From Spirochaeta sp. UBA5339 (GTDB taxonomy: Bacteria; Spirochaetota; Spirochaetia; DSM-2461): a DNA stretch of 64,000 bases. The notes below the pieces were generated by a model that was not told the DNA's origin, did not search any database, and saw only the letters and a list, made by a program, of their open reading frames with translations. The DNA lies in contig DHQL01000007.1 of assembly GCA_002408085.1 (NCBI GenBank), forward strand, positions 80,023 through 144,022. The letters are read 5' to 3'. Numbering within the stretch: position 1 is the stretch's first letter; each line of letters starts with the position of its first letter. Below, in pieces: positions 50,704-58,270 of the stretch. Position numbers and translations under genes: made by a program.

Positions 50704-51549
50704 ATGACCGCAGAGAAAGTAAAAATTGAGTGTTCTGAGATTAAAGAGCTGCTGATTTCACATCTTCCGGATGTTGAAAATTCTTTCAATGAGTCAGACA
50801 GCTTTATCGAGCTTATTGACGGGTGTTACGACAGTTCCCAGGGAATCCCTCTGTTTGCAGGACTGTTGGAGAAGGTCGAAGAGGCATACGGTATTAAAGT
50901 ACGTGACCGGATGGAGTGGATGGAGATGTCCCCCCGGAAGTGGGCCGTCAGGATCAGCTTTATGATGATGGAGAACCGTCTGATTCAGTCCAGGAAGATT
51001 GGATGGAGAACTGTGCAGCAGTATCTGCAGCAGAATCACGGCATCATTCTGGAAAGCGAAGAAAGCACAGTCCATCTTTTCCTGGACAGAGTAAACGCAA
51101 CAGGTCAGTTCTTCGGAAGACAGAACCTCTTCGGCGTGTTTGCCATGCTGATTGATCACTTCTATCTGGACTTCAACACAGAGGATATTGACCAGTTCAA
51201 CACCTTTAAGTCCATGGATGAGGTCTATGAGTTTCTTAATGATAAGCTTTCGGCCAGAAAGCTGAACGACTGCAAGGCCTACTACTGCAGGAACTGGTCT
51301 CTAAAGACCCGGATGAAAACAAAGGATATTCTCGGACAGGGTGATCTCTTTCCCGAGGGAGTATGCATGAAGCATTTATCCGGAAAACACGGTGTCACCA
51401 CCCGGGAGAACAACAGAGTTGAGAACGCAGAAGACTCATCGGAAGCCGTTATGGGACTGCCCTACTGTATCAAAGACAACCGGGACGGCCGTACCTTTGA
51501 GTACTGGAGTCTTGAGGATCTCCTCGACGACGGCTGGGCCGTAGACTGA
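50704..51549 (+). CDS. Protein of unknown function with its own regulated promoter
   Basis: A 281-residue soluble protein that I do not recognise. It has no signal peptide or membrane span. Features: an acidic N-terminus (ELLISHLPDVENSFNES), an aromatic-rich middle part (WMEMSPRKWAVRISFMMMENRL, GRQNLFGVFAMLIDHFYLDFN), Cys-containing CKAYYCRNW, and the C-terminal GLPYCIKDNRDGRTFEYWSLEDLLDDGWAVD. It is probably a cytoplasmic protein. A promoter with palindromes precedes it, and a hairpin follows. It lies between the liv operon and the GH29 gene, so context gives no functional hint. The ATG has only a weak site (GGAG, 11 bp away). Confidence 0.65.
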   Translation: MTAEKVKIECSEIKELLISHLPDVENSFNESDSFIELIDGCYDSSQGIPLFAGLLEKVEEAYGIKVRDRMEWMEMSPRKWAVRISFMMMENRLIQSRKIGWRTVQQYLQQNHGIILESEESTVHLFLDRVNATGQFFGRQNLFGVFAMLIDHFYLDFNTEDIDQFNTFKSMDEVYEFLNDKLSARKLNDCKAYYCRNWSLKTRMKTKDILGQGDLFPEGVCMKHLSGKHGVTTRENNRVENAEDSSEAVMGLPYCIKDNRDGRTFEYWSLEDLLDDGWAVD

Positions 51550-51556
51550 AGCATAA

Positions 51557-51577
51557 ATGCCCCGGAAGCCGGGGCAT
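51557..51577. terminator. Bidirectional terminator-like hairpin
   Basis: The perfect 9-bp stem ATGCCCCGG/CCGGGGCAT has an AAG loop and lies between the unknown gene and the convergent GH29 gene. It has no T-run on either side. Confidence 0.55.
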
Positions 51578-51590
51578 AAACATTCCATTC

Positions 51591-53066
51591 TCAATCAATC
51601 CTGATCTTCAGACAGACAGGATATCCTGACCGGACAGGCTCGGAGGGAATAACCTTCATGGCATTCTCCTCTCTTTTAAAGTAGACTTTGGCCGGCTCTC
51701 CCAGTATCTCCACACTCTCCACATGCCCCTTCATCAGCTCACTGTGAAGTCCAAGGGACCTGATGCTGACCTTTCCGTCTTCAGGCCACTTGAGGACAAA
51801 GGCGTAGAGCCAGGGGGCACTGTAGGTAAAGCGGATATCAGATGGGCCGTAGACCGGCAGACTTCCTTCGGTAAAGGCGCCCCCTCCGGTCCGGTTGGGG
51901 CCCTCTGCAAAGCTGATCCAGGGCTCTGTTCCGTAGATCCCCTCACCGTTTTTCCTCAGCCAGCTGCCGATCTCCTTCAGGACATGCTCCTCTTCGGCGC
52001 AGATGGTTCCGTCGGACCTGGGGCCCACATTGAGCAGCAGGTTGCCGTTCTTGCTGACCACATCGATCAGGATGGTAATCAGCTCCCCGGGAGACTTGAA
52101 CTCATTGCCCTCGGTGTAGCACCAGGAATTTCTTGCAATGGCCGTGTCCGTCTGCCAGGGCCGGGGATTAATCCCCTCAAGCTGGCCTCTCTCCACATCG
52201 TAGATCGCTGTGTTCCGGGCAAAGGCGTCGTACTTGTAGTTGAGAACAACCTCCTTGCCCCACTCCACAGACCGATTGTAGTAGTAGGCAGCAAGCTTTT
52301 TAAGGTAGGGCTTGAAGGACATGTTCTGAATCCACCAGTCAAAGTAGAGTGCACTGGGCTGGTAGCGGTCGATGATTTCGCAGGTTCTGACAAGCCAGTC
52401 TTCAAGATGTTCAGAAGGAGGACCGGGAGAGTAGATATTGTGGGTGCCCTGATGGTGCTCCGGCATGGAGTAGATTCCGGCTGCATAACCGTAGGGTTCC
52501 CGGTACCCGTCGAAGTCCAGGCCCGAATCGAAGGTTCTTCCTCCACCGAAGAAGAAGTAGTTCTCCGCCCGGTGGCTTGAGGTGCAGAGGACCATATCCT
52601 CCTTCTCCGCAGCTTCCTTCAGCTCTCCCAGAATATTCCGGCAGGGGCCCATCCTGGCTGCGTTCCATTCGGAGATTTCCGATTCGTACATCTGAAAGCC
52701 GTCGTGGTGTTCGGCAACAGGCATAATGTATCTGGCCCCGGCCTCCCTGAAGAGGGAGACCCATCTGCCCGGATCAAAGTTCTCACCCTTGAAGAGGGGG
52801 ATAAGGTCGGCATAGCCGAACTCCTTATGGGGACCGTAGGTCTTGATATGGTGGTCGTACTCGACGCTGCCCTCAAGGTACATGTTCCTCGGATACCACT
52901 CGCTTCCGAAGGCCGGAACAGAGTAGGGACCCCAGTGGATAAAGATTCCGAACTTGGACTGTCCGAACCATCGGGCTGCGGGGTATTCGGCCAGCGAGGC
53001 CCAGTCATCCTTATACCGTCCCACTTCAATCACCCTGTTGATTTTTTCAAGATACTCTTTAATCAT
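51591..53066 (-). CDS. Alpha-L-fucosidase, glycoside hydrolase family 29
   Basis: A 491-residue GH29 enzyme. The TIM barrel is marked by KFGIFIHWGPYSVPAFGSEWY (N-terminal signature), EHHDGFQMYES and SALYFDWW, whose Asp is the nucleophile position. NGNLLLNVGPRSDGTI matches the family's late barrel motif, and a small C-terminal beta-sandwich follows. It removes alpha-linked L-fucose from oligosaccharides with retention. No signal peptide is present. ATG 53066 is preferred: TGGAGG precedes it by 6 bp; the frame is open further upstream without a site. It is co-transcribed with the GH43 gene upstream (25-bp gap). Confidence 0.93.
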   Translation of the reverse strand: MIKEYLEKINRVIEVGRYKDDWASLAEYPAARWFGQSKFGIFIHWGPYSVPAFGSEWYPRNMYLEGSVEYDHHIKTYGPHKEFGYADLIPLFKGENFDPGRWVSLFREAGARYIMPVAEHHDGFQMYESEISEWNAARMGPCRNILGELKEAAEKEDMVLCTSSHRAENYFFFGGGRTFDSGLDFDGYREPYGYAAGIYSMPEHHQGTHNIYSPGPPSEHLEDWLVRTCEIIDRYQPSALYFDWWIQNMSFKPYLKKLAAYYYNRSVEWGKEVVLNYKYDAFARNTAIYDVERGQLEGINPRPWQTDTAIARNSWCYTEGNEFKSPGELITILIDVVSKNGNLLLNVGPRSDGTICAEEEHVLKEIGSWLRKNGEGIYGTEPWISFAEGPNRTGGGAFTEGSLPVYGPSDIRFTYSAPWLYAFVLKWPEDGKVSIRSLGLHSELMKGHVESVEILGEPAKVYFKREENAMKVIPSEPVRSGYPVCLKIRID

Positions 53067-53091
53067 TGTCATCCTCCAGTTCCGGAACCTT

Positions 53092-54636
53092 TCAGGAAAA
53101 GCGGAAGTAGCCGAAGTCGGCATACCCGTCTATGGGAAGGGGGCCCAGTGCTGTGCAGTAGAGGCCCACTCTGGCACCAATCCATTTGCCCTCACGGGCC
53201 TGAAAGGAGGGGCCGAACCAGACAGTCCCCTCTCCCTCTCTGTATCCGAACTGACAGAAGCCGCCGTTGCCGAAGTTGAGGACCAGTTTTACCGGGCCTT
53301 CCACAGTAATAGGTTCGCTCATAAACAGTTCATCATCCAGACGGTGGATCAGCTGGTTCTTTCCATCCTCCCGGTGCAGGGCGAGGGATGCTGTGGAGAG
53401 TCCAAGCACCGCCAGGCCCGCCTCCATGCCATCGGTTTCCGTATGAAAGTCGATTTCCGTCTCTACGGTAAAGGTCCGGCAGGGGGTCTTTTGAATCATC
53501 ACATGGGGTGCGGTGTGGAGCTCCGACTTTCCCCTATGCACGGCGTTGAGGCGGAGCCGGCCGGGCCGGTCTGTGAGACTATAGTATTCGGGCTTCAGTG
53601 TGCCCTGGGCAGCCCACTGGAGACCCAGTTCCGGTGAATCAAACTCATCGCTTGTCTGAGGCATCGTGATCCCGTAAGAGCCCGCGGGCTTTGCGTGTCT
53701 CAGAACGGGCCTGCCGGAGCTTCTTTTTTCACTGAGCTCTCCGGCCATGGGCCAGCCGTCCTTCCACTGTACCGGCTGGAGGTGGCAGATCCGGCCGTAG
53801 GGCTGGTGTTCCTGGAAATGAAGAAACCACCAGTCCCCCTCAATATCGTCTACCAGGGCTCCCTGATGGGGACCGTTGATAATGCTGCCGTTCTGCTCCA
53901 GGACTATCTTTGATTCCTCATAGGGTCCGTAGATGTTTTTGGAACGGAGAACAACCTGCCATCCCCGGGGGACGCCGCCGGCGGGAGCGGAGATATAGTA
54001 GTAGTCGTCGAATTTGTGCATCTTCGGTCCTTCCAGTGTGGGGTGGTCGGCTGTTCCGTCAAAGACGATCTTACCGGGGCCGGTCAGGCTCCTTGCATCG
54101 GGGCTCATGGGACGCATATGGAGCTTGTGCTTGATGCCGCACCGGGACTTGGCATAGGCGAAGATCAGCCAGGCCGTTCCGTCATCGTCCCAGAGGGGGC
54201 AGGGGTCGATCAGACCCTTTCCCTCCTGAAGACACCAGGGTTCTGCCCAGGGGCCTGCGGGATTTTCCGCATTTGTTACAAAGATCCCCTCATCGGGCAT
54301 GGGGAAGAAGATCCAGAACTTGCCATCATGGTGGCGGATGGCAGGGGCCCAGACACCGCAGCCCGGCTGCATCTCTTCGTACCGGACTCCCGGGGGCTGA
54401 GTAATGGCATAGCTGATAATGGTCCAGTTGACCAGGTCCTTTGAGTGGAGAACCGGAAGTCCCGGAGACTGGTTGAAGCTGGAGGCTGTAAGGTAGTAAT
54501 CCTCTCCCACCCGGATCACATCGGGGTCCGAGTAGTCGGCAAAGAGTACGGGGTTATTATAGGTTCCGTCTCCGTTGTCAGGCTGCCAGGGGTAGGCCCC
54601 TTTTATATAGTCAGAAGAATAATTATTTTTTTCCAC
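53092..54636 (-). CDS. Glycoside hydrolase family 43 (xylosidase/arabinosidase-like)
   Basis: A 514-residue enzyme. Propeller features are NPVLFADYSDPDVIRVGEDYYL (base Asp), LIDPCPLWDDDGTAWL (second Asp) and TLEGPKMHKFDDYYY (acid Glu). A C-terminal beta-sandwich of ~200 residues follows, as in GH43 subfamilies 11/12. No signal peptide, so cytoplasmic action is likely. The GTG start has AAGGAG 9 bp upstream. First gene of the leftward pair with GH29, and divergent from the LplBC-type transporter with 154 bp between. The pairing suggests a fucosylated, xylose- or arabinose-containing side chain as substrate. Confidence 0.92.
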   Translation of the reverse strand: MEKNNYSSDYIKGAYPWQPDNGDGTYNNPVLFADYSDPDVIRVGEDYYLTASSFNQSPGLPVLHSKDLVNWTIISYAITQPPGVRYEEMQPGCGVWAPAIRHHDGKFWIFFPMPDEGIFVTNAENPAGPWAEPWCLQEGKGLIDPCPLWDDDGTAWLIFAYAKSRCGIKHKLHMRPMSPDARSLTGPGKIVFDGTADHPTLEGPKMHKFDDYYYISAPAGGVPRGWQVVLRSKNIYGPYEESKIVLEQNGSIINGPHQGALVDDIEGDWWFLHFQEHQPYGRICHLQPVQWKDGWPMAGELSEKRSSGRPVLRHAKPAGSYGITMPQTSDEFDSPELGLQWAAQGTLKPEYYSLTDRPGRLRLNAVHRGKSELHTAPHVMIQKTPCRTFTVETEIDFHTETDGMEAGLAVLGLSTASLALHREDGKNQLIHRLDDELFMSEPITVEGPVKLVLNFGNGGFCQFGYREGEGTVWFGPSFQAREGKWIGARVGLYCTALGPLPIDGYADFGYFRFS

Positions 54637-54790
54637 GGTAAAAAACTCCTTCGATAGTCCCGAAGATTCTACGATGACATTCAGAGGGAATCTATAGCCT
54701 AAGAAAATTCCAATGGAAATTTTTTTTCCAATTTACGGTTTAGTCAACACCTGTCTATGATCAGCTCATATTTCAATGTGAGGACGCTTG
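54637..54790. promoter_or_regulatory. Divergent regulatory region between GH43 and LplB-type genes
   Basis: It contains the imperfect inverted repeat AAAATTCC-AAT-GGAAATTTT (54698-54717 region) and a weak rightward promoter candidate TTTACG, 18 bp, TATGAT upstream of the permease. The membrane AraC regulator encoded downstream may act here. No strong promoter was found. Confidence 0.35.
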
Positions 54791-55705
54791 ATGAAAAACC
54801 AACTCAAGTCTTCGGGATGGATGGGCCATAACGGAGCACTTTTAATCATGGTTCTGCCCGGTGTGATCTGGCTTATAATGTTCAGATTCATACCCCTGGC
54901 GGGATCACTTATAGCCTTTCAGGACTACCAGATCCTGAGGGGGTTCTGGGAGAGTCCCTGGGTGGGGCTGAAGCACTTCAGGTACCTTTTTCAGTACCCC
55001 GACTTCTATAAGATATTCAGAAACACCCTGGTACTGGGAGTCTACACTCTGGTGTTCACCTTCCCCCTCCCCATTCTTATCGCTCTGATGATGAATGAGT
55101 TCAGGAACAAGCAGTACAAGGGATTTATTCAGACCGCCATCTATATTCCCTACTTCTTTTCCTGGGTAATTATCGCGGGATTCGCCGAGGAACTGCTGGG
55201 GCTTAACGGAATGATCAACCGAATGGTCAAGGCCACAGGAAATGATCCGGTTATCTTTCTGCAGTACTCCCAGTACTTCCGGACCATCGTAACATCGGCC
55301 ACCATCTACAGGGAGTCCGGCTGGAGCGCCATTATCTTTATTGCAGCCATGTCCTCCATCGATCCGGCTCTCTATGAGTCCGCCAAGATCGACGGCGCCA
55401 ACCGCTGGAAGCAGATCTGGCATATCACACTGCCCTGCATTATGGAGACGGTGATCATCATGCTTATGCTGAAGCTGGGGCAGTTCATGACCCAGGGATT
55501 CGACAGAATCTATGTCTTTTTGAAACCCATGACCCTGGAGGTGGGAGATATCTTCGATACCTTCGTCTTCCGTGTGGGGATCACCCAGGGACAGCACAGT
55601 CTGACTACGGCCATCGGACTCTTCCAGTCTGTTGTCGGTCTGATACTGGTTGTTTTGAGCAATAAGCTCTCTAAAAAACTTACCGGTGAAGGAGTGGTGT
55701 GGTAA
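54791..55705 (+). CDS. Carbohydrate ABC transporter permease, LplB class
   Basis: A 304-residue membrane protein with six spans, of the CUT1/LplB type. The EAA loop is YESAKIDGANRWKQIWHITLPCI, with G in the conserved position, and the N-terminus carries GPHLFY-like PLAGSLIAFQDYQIL. It imports oligosaccharides with its LplC partner and the binding protein downstream. No ATPase gene lies in the cluster, so a shared MsmK-type ATPase is likely encoded elsewhere. ATG 54791 is chosen, with AGGA 7 bp upstream. Confidence 0.92.
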   Translation: MKNQLKSSGWMGHNGALLIMVLPGVIWLIMFRFIPLAGSLIAFQDYQILRGFWESPWVGLKHFRYLFQYPDFYKIFRNTLVLGVYTLVFTFPLPILIALMMNEFRNKQYKGFIQTAIYIPYFFSWVIIAGFAEELLGLNGMINRMVKATGNDPVIFLQYSQYFRTIVTSATIYRESGWSAIIFIAAMSSIDPALYESAKIDGANRWKQIWHITLPCIMETVIIMLMLKLGQFMTQGFDRIYVFLKPMTLEVGDIFDTFVFRVGITQGQHSLTTAIGLFQSVVGLILVVLSNKLSKKLTGEGVVW

Positions 55706-56580
55706 TGAAGCATATTAAATCCCCCTTTTCCGACAGGGTGCTTGTGGGCATCTTTTTTGTCTTTCTCACAACCTTTGCCCTGATCTGTCTCTTCCCCATC
55801 TTCAATATGCTGGCCATCTCCTTCTCAGAGGGATTTCATGCCAACAAGGGAGATGTAGTCCTTCTTCCCAAGGGGTTCAACACAGAGTCATGGGAGAAAA
55901 TCCTCAGCTCCGACAGACTCTGGAAGGGACTCAGAAATACAATTGTTGTTACCATTGGGGGTACATTTCTGAGTCTTCTCTTTTCGGCTGTCTTCGCCTA
56001 TCCCCTGTCCAAGAGCAGTTTTCCCTTTGCCCGGATCATTATGTTCCTGGTGGTGTTCTGCTTTATCTTCCGCTATCCCATCATTCCCTACTTTATCGCG
56101 GTGAAGGACTACGGTCTTATGAACTCCCTCTGGTCCCTGATCATTACCCACCTGATTGTGGAGATGAACGTGATCATCATGCGGACATTCTTCCGTCAGA
56201 TTCCAGATGAGATGGAGGAGGCGGCGGCCATGGAGGGTGCCGGTCAGTTTACCATCCTCTTCAGGATCTACCTTCCCCTGTCCAAGGCGGCACTGGCTTC
56301 TCTGGGGCTCTTCTATGCGGTGAACTACTGGAACCTCTACATGCACCCCATGCTCTTTATCCGCAAGGCCGATCTGCAGCCCCTGCAGATCATCATCCGG
56401 AACATGCTCTCATCAGCTGAGAACGAGGGCGGAGGTTCCGCCATGGTGGCCACTCTGACCAGTCCCAGCACTCTTCAGGCAGCGACCATTATATTTGCGA
56501 CGATTCCCATTATCATCGCATACCCCTTTATCCAGAAGTACTTCGCCAAGGGCGCCATGCTCGGTTCGGTAAAGGGCTGA
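55705..56580 (+). CDS. Carbohydrate ABC transporter permease, LplC class
   Basis: A 291-residue membrane protein with six spans. The EAA motif is EMEEAAAMEGAGQFTILFRIYLPLSKA, and LLPKGFNTESW near the N-terminus is typical of LplC-like permeases. ATG 55705 overlaps the LplB stop (TAATG); GGAG is 10 bp upstream, and a GTG at 55699 is an alternative. Pairs with LplB-type protein to form the channel. Confidence 0.92.
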   Translation: MKHIKSPFSDRVLVGIFFVFLTTFALICLFPIFNMLAISFSEGFHANKGDVVLLPKGFNTESWEKILSSDRLWKGLRNTIVVTIGGTFLSLLFSAVFAYPLSKSSFPFARIIMFLVVFCFIFRYPIIPYFIAVKDYGLMNSLWSLIITHLIVEMNVIIMRTFFRQIPDEMEEAAAMEGAGQFTILFRIYLPLSKAALASLGLFYAVNYWNLYMHPMLFIRKADLQPLQIIIRNMLSSAENEGGGSAMVATLTSPSTLQAATIIFATIPIIIAYPFIQKYFAKGAMLGSVKG

Positions 56581-56631
56581 CAATAAGCATACAAAGGACA
56601 CAAGTTCCTTTAAGATAATCAAGGAGGCCTT

Positions 56632-58155
56632 ATGAAAAAGGTATTATTTCTGTGCGCAGCAGCACTGATGATCTCTGTTCCTCTCTTCGCTACAGGAAGT
56701 CAGGACAGTGGAAGCGGCACATCTGAAGACGGTGTCGTGTGGCTGGAGTGGTGGAACGACTCCTACGAGCTTCCCGAAATGGGAAAGGATCACTTCCAGG
56801 CTCAGGATCTGGCCGAGAACTTCGGCATCAGCTTCACTTCGCCCCAGGGAACATGGAACGGCGGAGCCCAGTATATTCAGGACCTGCAGCTGAGAATCGT
56901 CAGCGGCGACATGCCCGACATCTTTCTCCCCTGGAACGGCATTGAGTACGATCTGGCAAATCAGGGCGCCATTGCTGACCTGACGGACCTTCTCCCCGAG
57001 TATGCTCCCAATATCTGGAACTCAGTTCCCGATGAAGTATGGGACATGGTACGTGCCAACTCTCCTGACGGAAGAATCTACTACATTCCCCAGGTCTGGG
57101 ACGATCTTGCCAACATGGGTATGATCCGTAAGGACTGGCTCGATAGAGTGGGAATGGATGTCCCCGCAACCATTGACGAATTTGAAGCGGTTCTTCAGGC
57201 CTTCAAGGATCAGGATGCCAATGGAAACGGTGATCCCAATGACGAGTTCCCTGTCAGCGGCCGCGAGGCTCTGCGCTGGTGGGACCATATGTGGGCTCCC
57301 TTCGGTGTAGCCATGATCGAAGGATACCCCGAATGGGACATGTATGACGGTCAGTTGACCTACTCTGCGGTAACACCCAATATGAAGGCTGCCGTTGCAT
57401 GGATCCGCGGACTCTATGAGAAGGGTCTGATTGATCCCGAGATTATGGTCAACTCCAAGAAAAGATGGATGGCCAAGATCACCTCAGACCAGGTAGGTTC
57501 CTTCTTCTATAACGCCCTGTGGCTGAGAGACAACATTACAGATGCAAAACAGATCAACGAGGATTTCGAACTGGTTTATCTTCCTGCTCTGAAGGCTCCC
57601 GGTTATGAGGGATTCTACTCCGCCAGAACCTACAGAAACCCCATTTTCTGTGTGGCCAACAAGAGCGAAGAGCAGATTATTAACAGTCTGAAGCTGATCG
57701 AATATGTCAACTCTCCCGAATACATCGATCACTGCGCCAGAGGGTTTGAGGGATATAATATCGAGGTTGTCGATGGAGAAAGAAAGTTCACCGCCCCCGA
57801 TCTGAACAGAAGAGCTCCCTACTTCGGTACCTTCATGGAGAGCCCCGAGATCAACATCACCAAGTACTTCAAGTACATCGATGATCCCACAACCAGGTAT
57901 CTGACAGACCAGCTGAGCCAGATCCTTCTGGACAGCAGCTCCAAGCCCGTTGCCGGTCAGATTCTGCCTGTCAGCATCTATGAGGGATACCCCGATATCC
58001 AGAGCCACAAACTCTATCAGGAGTATGTGACAAAGATCATTCTGGGTGTTCTTCCCCTGGATGCCTTCGATGAGTTTGTTGAAACCTGGTATAAACAGGG
58101 CGGTCAGGTTGTTACCGACAGAGCCAGAGAGTTCCAGGCCAACTTCGGCAGATAA
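56632..58155 (+). CDS. Extracellular solute-binding protein for oligosaccharides (LplA-like)
   Basis: A 507-residue periplasmic binding protein of family 1 (SBP_bac_1 type). Signal peptide to ~21 (PLFA/TGSQDS). Features: WLEWWNDSYELP early on, DMPDIFLPWNGIEYDLANQGAIADLTDLLPEY, a long hinge part with a DANGNGDPNDEF calcium-like segment (near residue 190), and a C-terminal helical lobe. Size (~500) is typical of LplA/YtcQ/YesO-type proteins for large oligosaccharides. AAGGAGG precedes the ATG by 5 bp. Third gene after the permeases. Confidence 0.92.
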   Translation: MKKVLFLCAAALMISVPLFATGSQDSGSGTSEDGVVWLEWWNDSYELPEMGKDHFQAQDLAENFGISFTSPQGTWNGGAQYIQDLQLRIVSGDMPDIFLPWNGIEYDLANQGAIADLTDLLPEYAPNIWNSVPDEVWDMVRANSPDGRIYYIPQVWDDLANMGMIRKDWLDRVGMDVPATIDEFEAVLQAFKDQDANGNGDPNDEFPVSGREALRWWDHMWAPFGVAMIEGYPEWDMYDGQLTYSAVTPNMKAAVAWIRGLYEKGLIDPEIMVNSKKRWMAKITSDQVGSFFYNALWLRDNITDAKQINEDFELVYLPALKAPGYEGFYSARTYRNPIFCVANKSEEQIINSLKLIEYVNSPEYIDHCARGFEGYNIEVVDGERKFTAPDLNRRAPYFGTFMESPEINITKYFKYIDDPTTRYLTDQLSQILLDSSSKPVAGQILPVSIYEGYPDIQSHKLYQEYVTKIILGVLPLDAFDEFVETWYKQGGQVVTDRAREFQANFGR

Positions 58156-58190
58156 TATCATTTACTGCTGAATCTCATTACAATAAAGAG

Positions 58191-58252
58191 AGTCCCCGCC
58201 TTCCAGGGGGGACTTGAACAGAGCGGTTTCAGATCCCTGAAACCGTTTTCTT
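58191..58252 (+). terminator. Double hairpin terminator after the binding-protein gene
   Basis: First stem AGTCCCC (58191-58197) / GGGGACT (58208-58214); second stem CGGTTTCAG (58224-58232) / CTGAAACCG (58237-58245), perfect 9 bp with 4-nt loop, followed by TTTTCTTTTC. The GH95 gene starts 26 bp after the second stem, so readthrough may give a lower level of it. Confidence 0.8.
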
Positions 58253-58270
58253 TTCTAACCGGGAGTGTAA

